Assembly: GCA_039180025.1 (NCBI GenBank)
Contig: JBCDDZ010000009.1
Coordinates: forward strand, 21,760-85,759
Direction of reading: 5' to 3'
DNA length: 64,000 bases
Origin: Algisphaera sp039180025
GTDB taxonomy: Bacteria > Planctomycetota > Phycisphaerae > Phycisphaerales > Phycisphaeraceae
Part shown: one piece after another, positions 16,861-26,569 of the stretch
How positions within the stretch are numbered: position 1 is the stretch's first letter
Layout: each line of letters opens with the position of its first letter
Position numbers and translations under genes: made by a program
Notes under the pieces: generated by a model
Told to the model about the DNA's origin: nothing
Databases searched by the model: none
What the model saw: the letters and a program-made list of their open reading frames with translations, nothing else

Positions 16861-17622
16861 CTAGAGGCTGCGTAGACACAGGACGTAGTTTTTCACGGTA
16901 TTTTTAATCCCATCGTGTAAAGCGTCGGCGATCAGCGCGTGGCCGATGCTGACTTCCAAAAGGTTGGGGACGTTTTCTGCGAAGCATCGTAGATTCTCTA
17001 AGTCCAAATCATGTCCGGCGTTAACGCCAAGACCTACGGCCTGGGCCCGGGCGGCGGTGGACACGAAACGGTCGAGCACCGGGGTTTGTTTGAGGGTGCC
17101 AAAATTTTTCGCGTATCGTTCGGTGTACAGCTCAATCCGGTGCGCGCCGGTGAGTTTGGCGGCTTCGGCGGTCTCGGGGTCGGGGTCGACGAAGAGGCTG
17201 ACCCGTGTGCCTTGCTCGCGGAGTTCCGCGACGATCGGCGTTAATTCCGCGACCACCTCGGGACGGGTCAGGGGGAAGCCGTGGTCGGACGTCGATTGGG
17301 TCGGATCGTCCGGGACGAGCGTGGCCTGGGTGGGGCGGATCCGGCGGAGGATCTCCATCAGGTGGCCGCCGCCGGAATCCAGGGGATTCCCCTCAATGTT
17401 GAATTCCCGATCGGCGTACTGCGGCAGCGCAAGTAGTTCCGCGAGGTCATCAACGTCGCCGGTTCGGATGTGACGCTGATCCGGCCGGGGGTGAACGGTG
17501 ATGCCGTGGGCCCCGGCGTCGAGCGCCGCGCGGGCGACCTCCACCACCGACGGGACTTCGCCGGGGCGGGCGTTGCGGAGCAGGGCGACTTTGTTGACGT
17601 TGACCGAGAGTTTGGCGGGCAT
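16861..17622 (-). CDS. pdxJ: Pyridoxine 5'-phosphate synthase
   Basis: Condenses 1-deoxyxylulose 5-phosphate with 3-amino-2-oxopropyl phosphate to form pyridoxine 5'-phosphate (DXP-dependent vitamin B6 route); TIM barrel. Signatures: KLSVNVNKVALLRNAR at the start, HPRPDQRHIR, FNIEGNP, IELYTERYA and the C-terminal GHDL...EVSIGHALI. ATG 17622 fits the family start (253 residues). An in-frame GTG at 17640 overlaps the upstream stop as GTGA and could give a start coupled to the previous gene. It is the last gene of a five-gene minus-strand run. Confidence 0.95.
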   Translation of the reverse strand: MPAKLSVNVNKVALLRNARPGEVPSVVEVARAALDAGAHGITVHPRPDQRHIRTGDVDDLAELLALPQYADREFNIEGNPLDSGGGHLMEILRRIRPTQATLVPDDPTQSTSDHGFPLTRPEVVAELTPIVAELREQGTRVSLFVDPDPETAEAAKLTGAHRIELYTERYAKNFGTLKQTPVLDRFVSTAARAQAVGLGVNAGHDLDLENLRCFAENVPNLLEVSIGHALIADALHDGIKNTVKNYVLCLRSL

Positions 17623-17636
17623 ATCGGGGCAGACTA

Positions 17637-18962
17637 TCACACCGCCGTGGCGGGGTTGGAGGCCGGCGTGCGGGGCAGGTCACCACAGTCTCGGCCGTCC
17701 GGCGTGTCGTCGGCCAGGCAGAGAAACAGCTGCCGGTACGCCAGGAAACTGATGAGCGCCATCACCGGCACGGTAATCGCCCCGACGCCGGGGATGATCT
17801 GGGTGGCGATGAGGACGAAGAACACCAGCCGCAGCCCCCATTTCATGAGCAGGTTACGCCCCCGTGGGATATGCCTGCGGAACGGCGCCACCAGGGTGAG
17901 GCGGTAGAGGATCACGGCGGGGATCACGCCGACGATATAAATGAAGCCGAGCCCGGCGCAGGCAAGCAGGATCAGCGGGACCCGCTGGGCGACGCGGTCG
18001 ACGTAAGCACGGGTAAACGCGGGGTCGGCAAACGGGTCCGTGCCGCAAACCGCGCAGTGTTGACGCGGTCGACGTTCGCCGAGTTTGGTGGCGCAGAACG
18101 CACACCGCCGGGCGGCGGCGAGCTGATAGGGCTGGGTTTCGAGATCCGCGGGGTCGTCCGTGTCGGACTGCCCCAGCCAGCCGACGTCGCAAACCCGGGG
18201 GTTGGGGGTCTTACAGTTTCCGCAGCCCATCGCGCAGCGGTACATCGGCTCGCCGCATTGGCCGCAGGGCACACGCGAAGCCTCTTCTTTGCGGTGCGCC
18301 CACCAACGCAGGAGCAGGATGAACCCCGAGGCCAGCCCGATCAAAGCGATCATCACCAGCGGGAAGACAATCAGGAACAGAACCCCGAAGAGCGCCCAGA
18401 GGTCTTCCGCCCAGCTCACGAGTTTTTGGATGCCGACGTCGTCGTCTTCGTCGGCGTCGATGACCAGGCCGACGAGGAACGACCGCGCCGAGGTGATGAC
18501 GTAAGTACCCGCCGCGGTGACCGCCGAAACAAACCCGGCCCAGACCGAACTGAGGCTGAATCCCGCGAGCACCAGGGCGAGCCCCGCCCCCTCGCCGGGA
18601 ACCGACCCCAGGATCCCCTCGGCGAACGCGGCGTCTCCCGCGGAAGCGATGCCGAACAAGGTGAGCGCAGCCATGGCGGGCTTGGCGTACTTGTCGATCT
18701 CGTTGAGTAGCGCCCGGGCGTCGGGGTTTTTCGTGGCGGCGATCTCGACCGCCGCGAGGATGCCCAGGATCCAGAGGCAGGTGTCGCTGGTAAACCAGGA
18801 CGGGGCCCCGGTAATGCCCAGCAGCTTGAGCATGCCCACATCGTCCAGGCCCCAACTCGGGCCGAAGCGCATGATGAGCGCCGCCGCGAACGCCGGGACA
18901 AAAGCGCGGGAAGCGAAAAGCCCCATCGAACCCAGCGCCTGGATCAGTAGCGGTCCACCCAT
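17637..18962 (-). CDS. Polytopic membrane protein, DUF4126-like N-terminus with zinc ribbons
   Basis: Unknown function, 441 residues. The N-terminal 170 residues resemble DUF4126 (GSMGLFASRAFVPAFAAAL, AAVEIAATKNP). A membrane hairpin and then a cytoplasmic Cys-rich part follow: CGQCGEPMYRCAMGCGNC and CAFCATKLGE...HCAVCG, two or three zinc-ribbon-like clusters. The C-terminal part has three more membrane helices. The upstream gene stops 9 bases before this start, and this gene ends in the pdxJ 5' region, so the set is probably one transcript. Confidence 0.65.
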   Translation of the reverse strand: MGGPLLIQALGSMGLFASRAFVPAFAAALIMRFGPSWGLDDVGMLKLLGITGAPSWFTSDTCLWILGILAAVEIAATKNPDARALLNEIDKYAKPAMAALTLFGIASAGDAAFAEGILGSVPGEGAGLALVLAGFSLSSVWAGFVSAVTAAGTYVITSARSFLVGLVIDADEDDDVGIQKLVSWAEDLWALFGVLFLIVFPLVMIALIGLASGFILLLRWWAHRKEEASRVPCGQCGEPMYRCAMGCGNCKTPNPRVCDVGWLGQSDTDDPADLETQPYQLAAARRCAFCATKLGERRPRQHCAVCGTDPFADPAFTRAYVDRVAQRVPLILLACAGLGFIYIVGVIPAVILYRLTLVAPFRRHIPRGRNLLMKWGLRLVFFVLIATQIIPGVGAITVPVMALISFLAYRQLFLCLADDTPDGRDCGDLPRTPASNPATAV

Positions 18963-18971
18963 GCCGTGATT

Positions 18972-19751
18972 CTAGCGGTTACGGCCCACCTGTAACACCA
19001 GCAGCAACGACCAGAAACAGAGCACGAGATTCTGCATCGGCAGTTGCAGCGGCAGCGGCAAGCAATAGATGACGCAGACGGCGGGGACCCAGACCCCGGC
19101 GTTGCTCAGGATCACGGGGAACACTGCCCGGGCGTACCACTGAGACAGGCCGCCGCTGCGCCAGGGATCGAGCGTGCGTTTGATCGAGAAGCCGGCGTGA
19201 GCGAAGGCATAGGCGGCCACGGTGGAAGGGACCGCCCAGATAGGGCAGTAGACCGCCTGATCGATCAAGACCTTGGCGAAGAGGGTGGCGGGGTCGCGGC
19301 CGTGGCCGAAAACCGAAGCTTGGAGGCGGTAGAGCAGATCGACTTCGAGGCCTTTGACCCCCCAGAAAGCGGTGAAGAACAAGAGCTGGGGCCAGGGCAT
19401 CGTGTCACGCACGCGCTGCACAAGGCCGGGGATAAGGCCGCCGAACAACGCGGTGCTGACCGCGACAAAGGGCCACCCCCACCGCGTTTTGGCTTCGCCC
19501 AGCGTTTGCAGTGCGGCATGGACCGGGTCGAGAAAGCTGTAAGCCAGAAGCAGCCCGATCGCGAAAGCGATCAGCACCAAGCCGGGCCGAATATTGGCGC
19601 GGGCGGCTTCCAGGCCCGCCTCCCACGGCGGGGGTGGGGGGGATTCTTCGGGCTCGTCCGCTGGGGATGTTGTAGGTTCCGAAGATGGCGGAGGCGGAGG
19701 GGGAGCTCCCTGTTCCGGATCTGTGGTGGCGGAGGAGGGGGCGTCCACCAA
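18972..19751 (-). CDS. Mpv17/PMP22-like membrane protein
   Basis: 259 residues. About 50 Pro/Glu/Ser-rich N-terminal residues precede four or five membrane segments. The DQAVYCPIWAVPST segment and the C-terminal WVPAVCVIYCLPLPLQL...NLVLCFWSLLL pattern resemble the Mpv17/PMP22 family (Asp-Gln followed by Pro, and the W-P...VPL...W tail). The family links to small-solute channels and redox stress in eukaryotes; bacterial roles are unknown. It starts 2 bases after the OsmC gene ends. Confidence 0.5.
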   Translation of the reverse strand: MVDAPSSATTDPEQGAPPPPPPSSEPTTSPADEPEESPPPPPWEAGLEAARANIRPGLVLIAFAIGLLLAYSFLDPVHAALQTLGEAKTRWGWPFVAVSTALFGGLIPGLVQRVRDTMPWPQLLFFTAFWGVKGLEVDLLYRLQASVFGHGRDPATLFAKVLIDQAVYCPIWAVPSTVAAYAFAHAGFSIKRTLDPWRSGGLSQWYARAVFPVILSNAGVWVPAVCVIYCLPLPLQLPMQNLVLCFWSLLLVLQVGRNR

Positions 19752-19753
19752 GA

Positions 19754-20206
19754 CTATTCCGGGGGCTCGATCGAAATTTCGGCGTTAACGGAGTTGGCGA
19801 TAAAGCAGTGCTCGTGCGATTTTTCGTGCATCGCCGAAAGCGCTTCGGGGCCGGGGGTTTGGTCCCCGCCGAAGCGGATTTTGGGGCGCAGCGTGACGGC
19901 GGTCACCGCCATCTTGCCGCCGTCGATTTTACCCAGGACCCCGGAAGCGTCGTCGGTGTAAGACTCGACGACCAGCCGCTTCTTCGCCGCGAGCGCAAGG
20001 AAGGTGAGCATATGGCAGTTCGAGAGCGCGGCGACGAGCATCGCTTCGGGATCGACCTTGTCGGGGTTACCCAGAAAATCGGCGGCAGCCGAGCTCTCGA
20101 TCACGTGGCCGTTGGCGAAGGTCACCGTGTGGTCACGCGAGTAGCTTTGGTAAGAAAACTCGGCGTCGCCGCGTTCCCAGTGGATGGTGGCTCGGTGGGC
20201 GGCCAT
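19754..20206 (-). CDS. OsmC/Ohr family peroxiredoxin-like protein
   Basis: Thiol-dependent reduction of organic peroxides is the known activity of the family. The 150-residue product carries both family cysteines: Cys64 in LSNCHMLTFL and Cys134 in HEHCFIANSV. It is cytoplasmic, with no signal peptide. It starts 3 bases after the VOC gene stop and is followed at once by the Mpv17-like gene, which suggests co-expression in oxidative or aldehyde stress (inference from neighbours). Confidence 0.88.
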   Translation of the reverse strand: MAAHRATIHWERGDAEFSYQSYSRDHTVTFANGHVIESSAAADFLGNPDKVDPEAMLVAALSNCHMLTFLALAAKKRLVVESYTDDASGVLGKIDGGKMAVTAVTLRPKIRFGGDQTPGPEALSAMHEKSHEHCFIANSVNAEISIEPPE

Positions 20207-20209
20207 GGC

Positions 20210-20656
20210 TTAGAGGTCCTCGCATTGCATGAGTTCGATGATCTCGCCGTCGGGCCCGGTGAAAAACGCCAGACGGAGCTTGATGTCGGATTTCTGACCC
20301 GGGGCCAGGTTTTCGATGGGCACGTCTTTGGGCTCCACGGTGACCGTCATGCCCGCGCTGCGGACTTCTTCAATGACCGCGTCGAGGTTGGTACAGCGTA
20401 GGCAGAGGTGCAGCCACCGGGCTTCCGCGGCGGTGGGGGGCTCGGTTTCGTGCTCCGGGCGTTCGAAGATTTCAAGATAGTTCCCGTCGCCCACATCCAG
20501 CATGACCGCTCGCGACCCCGAACTGGTACGCCAAAGCATTTTGGGCGAGCAGCCCAACACGTGCGTGTAGAACTCCACCGACCGATCAAAGTCAGGGCTA
20601 CGCAGGGCAACGTGGTGCACCCCCGACCCCGCGAGTTTTGGATTCTGGTGCGGCAT
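20210..20656 (-). CDS. Glyoxalase/VOC superfamily protein
   Basis: 148 residues forming two beta-alpha-beta-beta-beta units of the vicinal oxygen chelate fold. Likely metal ligands are His15 (VHHVAL), Glu62 (YLEIFE), His83 (WLHLCL) and Glu141 (EIIELMQ). The substrate is unknown; lactoylglutathione lyase, methylmalonyl-CoA epimerase or a dioxygenase are all possible. ATG 20656 matches the start of the fold; the open frame upstream adds 21 residues of poor quality. It is the first gene of the VOC-OsmC-Mpv17-DUF4126-pdxJ run. Confidence 0.8.
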   Translation of the reverse strand: MPHQNPKLAGSGVHHVALRSPDFDRSVEFYTHVLGCSPKMLWRTSSGSRAVMLDVGDGNYLEIFERPEHETEPPTAAEARWLHLCLRCTNLDAVIEEVRSAGMTVTVEPKDVPIENLAPGQKSDIKLRLAFFTGPDGEIIELMQCEDL

Positions 20657-20849
20657 GGCCGGATGATAGCGTGGCTGGCTTGAGAGGTGCAGCGGAGATG
20701 GTTCTTTAATGGAGCACACACCGCAGAGTTACAGGTTTCCCCGGCTTTGAGAGGCCTTTGGGAGTCAGAGTGTTCCGGCTTCAGAGTGCAATGAGGAGCT
20801 TTCGCGTTCAGGCGACCGGGTCCATTTTCCGCAGCAGAGCGGGCGGTTG

Positions 20850-22844
<1,995 letters not shown>

Positions 22845-22980
22845 GGAGAAACCTTTCGCAAATGACACAAATAGCGATGCGCTCAATCCCGGACGCATCG
22901 AAAACATACTAATTGGCTCGCCAAAGTCTTACCATAAACCGTTCAGGAAAGAAGCTTGGCGGCATCGGGAACGCAAATCA

Positions 22981-23019
22981 TTTCGCCCCGCGGAAGGGTG
23001 TCGTTGACACCGGGCGAAA
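22981..23019. repeat. Imperfect long inverted repeat upstream of acs
   Basis: Outer arms TTTCGCCC and GGGCGAAA enclose inner arms GGTGTC and GACACC around a GTT loop; 8 unpaired bases sit on the left side only. It lies between acs (minus) and the tRNA-Lys promoter (plus), 137 bases upstream of the acs start. It could be an operator or an RNA hairpin; no T-tract follows. Confidence 0.4.
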
Positions 23020-23060
23020 CGCAGCCGTATCACTTTTGACTAATCCGTCGGCCTGATTTC

Positions 23061-23090
23061 TTGACACTTCCGCCGAGGATTATCTACAAT
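23061..23090 (+). promoter_or_regulatory. Sigma-70-type promoter for tRNA-Lys
   Basis: A perfect TTGACA -35 box (23061-23066) and a TACAAT -10 box (23085-23090) are separated by 18 bases and sit 30 bases before the mature tRNA 5' end. Confidence 0.75.
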
Positions 23091-23120
23091 CCTATGTTCG
23101 CCGGTTGATCCAGCGATTCC

Positions 23121-23194
23121 GCCTCCTTAGCTCAGTTGGTTAGAGCAGCTGACTCTTAATCAGCGGGTCCAAGGTTCGAGTCCTTGAGGGGGCA
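23121..23194 (+). tRNA. tRNA-Lys (anticodon CTT)
   Basis: A full cloverleaf of 74 bases can be drawn: acceptor stem GCCTCCT with AGGGGGC (one G-U pair), D stem GCTC/GAGC, anticodon stem GCTGA/TCAGC with loop CTCTTAA (anticodon CTT, reading AAG), and T stem CAAGG/CCTTG with loop TTCGAGT. The discriminator base is A and CCA is not encoded. A promoter lies just upstream and a terminator just downstream. Confidence 0.96.
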
Positions 23195-23204
23195 TTTGAA
23201 AAGC

Positions 23205-23239
23205 AAAGGGTTTTCGGTTTTTAGCCGAAAACCTTTTTT
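23205..23239 (+). terminator. Rho-independent terminator after tRNA-Lys
   Basis: GGTTTTCGG pairs with CCGAAAACC around a 7-base loop, followed by six T residues; flanking A and T runs extend the stem. It begins 11 bases after the tRNA. Confidence 0.9.
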
Positions 23240-23317
23240 CGATTTATGCTAAATCGGTTTTGATGACCGGGCCTCGTATGCGTCGCGGGTTCCGGTTTGA
23301 CTGGCAAGTGACCTTTG

Positions 23318-24085
23318 ATGGATCGGCCTGTGTGGCAACGTACTTATCTGCTATCCGGCATGCATTGCGGCTCGTGTACAGAAAAAATCGAGGCCGCTTT
23401 GCGCGGTGTGGAAGGTGTGATCGACGTCCGCATCACTCGGAATCCGTCGCGAGCGTATCTGACGGCCGATCGTCTGATCGATACCGAAACGCTGCAGCGG
23501 GCCCTTACGGCAGAGGGCGACTATCGACTGGCTGAGGTTGACCCGGCAGACCGGAGCATCCATGAAACCGAGGGTGAACGGCCGTTGACGGAGGAGAAAC
23601 AACCGGCTGAGCGTTTATATCCCTTGTTTCTGATCGTGGCTTATTTGCTTGGCGTAGTGGTCCTGATCGAAGCGTTGAGCGATTCGCCGTCCTGGGCGCG
23701 GGGGATGCGGCATTTCATGGCCGGGTTTTTCCTGGTGTTTTCGTTTTTTAAGCTGCTGGACCCGGCCGGGTTCGTCTCCGCGTACCGGGAATACGACCTG
23801 ATCGCGGCGCGGAGCAAGGCGTGGGCCTGGAGTTACCCGTACATCGAGTTGGTCCTGGGGATCGCTTATTTGACGAACGGGTGGCCGATCGGGATAAATC
23901 TGGTGACGCTCCTGCTGATGTCGACGGGTGCGCTGGGCGTGGTGCGGGCACTGCGGGATCGAAAGCGGATCCGTTGTGCGTGTCTGGGCACAGCGCTGAG
24001 TCTGCCGATGACGAAAGTGACCCTCGTGGAAGACTTGGCGATGGCGGTGATGGCGGCGGCGATGCTAGGGCTTTATGTGTTCTGA
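23318..24085 (+). CDS. Heavy-metal-associated domain fused to MauE/DoxX-like membrane protein
   Basis: 255 residues. The N-terminal about 70 residues form an HMA metal-binding domain with GMHCGSC (Cys17, Cys20), as in copper chaperones. After a linker come four membrane segments (from about residue 99) resembling the MauE/DoxX redox-associated family, with a Cys-x-Cys (RCACLG) between helices. Related HMA-MauE proteins accompany metal handling in other bacteria, but no copper ATPase lies nearby here. ATG 23318 is chosen over TTG 23315. lnt starts 24 bases downstream. Confidence 0.72.
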   Translation: MDRPVWQRTYLLSGMHCGSCTEKIEAALRGVEGVIDVRITRNPSRAYLTADRLIDTETLQRALTAEGDYRLAEVDPADRSIHETEGERPLTEEKQPAERLYPLFLIVAYLLGVVVLIEALSDSPSWARGMRHFMAGFFLVFSFFKLLDPAGFVSAYREYDLIAARSKAWAWSYPYIELVLGIAYLTNGWPIGINLVTLLLMSTGALGVVRALRDRKRIRCACLGTALSLPMTKVTLVEDLAMAVMAAAMLGLYVF

Positions 24086-24109
24086 TCGGGGGGCGGCTAT
24101 CCTGTGGGC

Positions 24110-25726
24110 ATGCCGGTCGCCAGCAGCGCATCACGGTTTCAGTTTTCTCACCGCCGACGGGCGTCGTGGATCGAGCACACGGTAGCGCTGGGGCTGACGG
24201 CGGTGCTGCTGATGTTGGCGTTTCCGCGGCCGGGATGGGGGTGGCTAGCGTGGGTGGCGCTCGTGCCGATGGGGGTGGCGGCGGGGCGGACGACGTCGTG
24301 GCGTCGGCTGTTTGTAGTGTCGTGGGTGGTATTGGGCTTGTGGTGGTGGTGGATGCTGCGGTGGCTGGGGCCGGTGTCGCCGGCCGCGGCGCCGGTGCTG
24401 GGGGTGTGGCTGGGGCTGAACGTGGCGGCGGGGGTGGTGGCGGTGGGGGTCATGTACCGGAAGCTGCGGTGGCCGATGGCGGTGGCGTTGCCGCTGGGGT
24501 GGGTGAGTGTGGAGGCGCTGCGGTCGGTCTGGCCGGTGGGGGGGATCTCGTGGTTTTCGCTAGCGCATTCGCAGGCGGCGTGGGAGGCGGGGGACGTGGG
24601 GCGGGTGGTGCAGGTCGCAGACCTTTTTGGACAGCACACGGTGGGGCTGGTGGTGGCGGCGGTGAACGGGGCGGTGGTGGAGGTGCTGCTGCGGCGGCGG
24701 GTACCGCGGGCAACCGTGGTGGCGACGTTGGCGTTGGCGGCGGCGGCGTGGGGATACGGGCAATGGCGGATGATGCAGTGGGACGGGGTGACGACGGCGG
24801 GGCCGAGGGTGGCGGTGGTGCAGACGGATGTGGTGAACGACAACCAAACACGGCCGACCGCGGAGGACTGGGCGGCACGGTGGGAATCATTGGCTCAGCT
24901 ACAGATCGAGGCATCGCGGGCGAGGGCAGGATCGGAAAGCGACCGCCCCGACTTGGTGGTGTGGCCCGAGACAGTGGTGCCGGCGGTGTGGCTGGAGTCG
25001 GTGTCGGAGCTGGTCCGGCTGTGCGGCGTCGCCACGGTGGTGGGTACGAACACCGTCGAGACAGACCCCGGGGTCGGCGAGCGGCGGTTCAACTCGGCCT
25101 TGTTCGTGGAGGCCGACGGAGGCGTTGCGGTGGAGCGCTATCACAAGCAGCACCGCGTGCCGATGGGCGAGTACATCCCGGGGCCCGGGTTTGTGGCTTC
25201 GCTGGTGGCGCGGTTGAGCCCGTGGGAAGAGGCGTATGAGCTGACCCCGGGCGACAGGCCGGTTGTATTCGAAGTCGGCAACGACGAGAACACTTGGCGG
25301 TTCGCGACGCCGATCTGCTACGAAGATGCGGTGGCGGCGACGTGCCGGCGGATGGTGTATGCCGAAGGTGAGAAACGCCTGAACTTCCTGGCAAACCTCA
25401 CGAACAACGGCTGGTTCACCGGACGAGGCATGCGGCGGCAGCACGCCCAACTCGCGAGCCTGCGGTGCATCGAGAACCGCGTCCCGATGGTGCGGTCGGT
25501 GAATACGGGGATCAGCACCGCAATCGATTCGCTGGGTCGGCCCTCGGCCCGCCTGAACAGCTACGAGGCGGGGACGCTGACGCACGACCTGCGGGTCGAT
25601 CGCCGGTTGACGCTGTACGCGGTAATCGGTGGCTGGCCGTGGGTCGTGATGATTCTGGTCACGCTCGGGGCGACGGTTTTCGGGGCGACGTTCGGCCGGT
25701 CGATATCAAAGCATCGGGTCAACTGA
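24110..25726 (+). CDS. lnt: Apolipoprotein N-acyltransferase
   Basis: Adds the third acyl chain to the N-terminal cysteine of lipoproteins in the inner membrane. About seven N-terminal membrane helices (residues 20-215) are followed by a nitrilase-like periplasmic domain with the catalytic triad Glu287 (WPET), Lys346 (HKQHRVPMGEY) and Cys403 (CYED), then a last helix. Spacing of the triad resembles E. coli Lnt. 538 residues from ATG 24110. Third positions are extremely G-rich, which creates a long Gly/Ala shadow frame. The window also encodes several lipoproteins that would be its substrates. Confidence 0.95.
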   Translation: MPVASSASRFQFSHRRRASWIEHTVALGLTAVLLMLAFPRPGWGWLAWVALVPMGVAAGRTTSWRRLFVVSWVVLGLWWWWMLRWLGPVSPAAAPVLGVWLGLNVAAGVVAVGVMYRKLRWPMAVALPLGWVSVEALRSVWPVGGISWFSLAHSQAAWEAGDVGRVVQVADLFGQHTVGLVVAAVNGAVVEVLLRRRVPRATVVATLALAAAAWGYGQWRMMQWDGVTTAGPRVAVVQTDVVNDNQTRPTAEDWAARWESLAQLQIEASRARAGSESDRPDLVVWPETVVPAVWLESVSELVRLCGVATVVGTNTVETDPGVGERRFNSALFVEADGGVAVERYHKQHRVPMGEYIPGPGFVASLVARLSPWEEAYELTPGDRPVVFEVGNDENTWRFATPICYEDAVAATCRRMVYAEGEKRLNFLANLTNNGWFTGRGMRRQHAQLASLRCIENRVPMVRSVNTGISTAIDSLGRPSARLNSYEAGTLTHDLRVDRRLTLYAVIGGWPWVVMILVTLGATVFGATFGRSISKHRVN

Positions 25727-25748
25727 CACGGCGACACGGCGACACGGC
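25725..25748 (+). repeat. Three tandem copies of an 8-base unit
   Basis: GACACGGC is repeated three times without interruption, overlapping the lnt stop codon. Too short to be a functional array; likely a replication-slippage tract. Confidence 0.7.
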
Positions 25749-26007
25749 GGCAGCGGAAGCGCTCGGGTGAAAGTGTCCCCCGTGAGTGACGAGCGTTTTA
25801 CATCATCTCCGGAAGACGCCGTCCGGTTTTATGGCCTGCTTTCTCGGGCTCCCCGCGGACGTGCACCCCGTTGATCCACACCGGCGTGGCCTGTCGCGAC
25901 TCGGCTCAGGCGGACGCTGCAAACCCGAGGCGCAGACCGACACGATGCGGCATTCACATTCCAGCTGTAATACAGATCGAGCCCGAGCCGTCTAGCTGAG
26001 GGGCGGG
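25749..26007. other. Gene-free gap between lnt and a convergent methyltransferase
   Basis: About 260 bases. On the minus strand a 35-codon stretch with no start codon reads protein-like (VWINGVHVRGEPEKAGHK) but is closed by a stop just upstream, so it may be a gene remnant. No promoter, RNA or clear terminator was seen. Confidence 0.4.
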
Positions 26008-26505
26008 TCAACCCTTGATCTTTTGGCCTAGCCGATCTTGAATCAGCTCGGCGAACGGGAGCTTGACGTAGGGTGGGAGTTCGTTGACGAATTTTTTACG
26101 GACGTTCAGGAAAATGTGGCGGTGCTCAAAAACATTGAACACCGCAGCGGGGTCCCACAGCGGCGGGACCACGATGGTCACGTGCCGGCTGACGCGGCGC
26201 AGCTCGGCGAAAAAAGCTTCTGGGTCGTCGACGTGCTCGATCGTGTGGGAACAAAGGGTGTGCTCGAACTGCTGATCGTCGAACGGCAGATGATAGATGT
26301 CGTCGATTTTTTTGAAGTTGGGCGGGCCGGGGTCGTGCTCGAAAATATCGACATTCATCCCCCCGCCGTCGGAGTGGCCGCAGCAGATATTCAGGTCCCA
26401 GCGACGACTTTTGAGGATACGGTTTTTGACCCATCGGTAGCTGATTTCGTGGAGGAGCACCAGCAGCAGAATCAGAAACAAAAGAAAAAATGAGATGCCG
26501 AGCAT
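26008..26505 (-). CDS. Membrane-anchored SAM-dependent methyltransferase-like protein
   Basis: 165 residues. A hydrophobic N-terminal anchor (about residues 3-20) precedes a short Methyltransf_11-type domain: a glycine-rich motif-I region LNICCGHSDGGG, acidic NVDIFEHD, HLPFDDQQFEHTLCSHTIEHVDD and VTIVVPP. Motif I is atypical (CCGHSDGG), so SAM binding is not certain. Methyltransferases of this kind often act on lipids or sugars. It is 64 bases downstream of the hydrolase gene, same strand. Confidence 0.6.
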   Translation of the reverse strand: MLGISFFLLFLILLLVLLHEISYRWVKNRILKSRRWDLNICCGHSDGGGMNVDIFEHDPGPPNFKKIDDIYHLPFDDQQFEHTLCSHTIEHVDDPEAFFAELRRVSRHVTIVVPPLWDPAAVFNVFEHRHIFLNVRKKFVNELPPYVKLPFAELIQDRLGQKIKG

Positions 26506-26569
26506 GGAATACGCCGTGAGGTACGAGGACGGGGTAGACCTGAAGTGTCGCCTTGAAGACGGGGCGGCG

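Noticed and set aside
23821..25239. A 472-codon plus-strand frame rich in Gly and Ala
   Set aside because: It is the shifted reading of lnt and the end of the HMA/MauE gene, both clearly coding; the Gly runs come from GGT/GGC-rich codons.
25725..25748. Possible CRISPR or satellite array
   Set aside because: Only three copies of an 8-base unit without spacers; a slippage tract.
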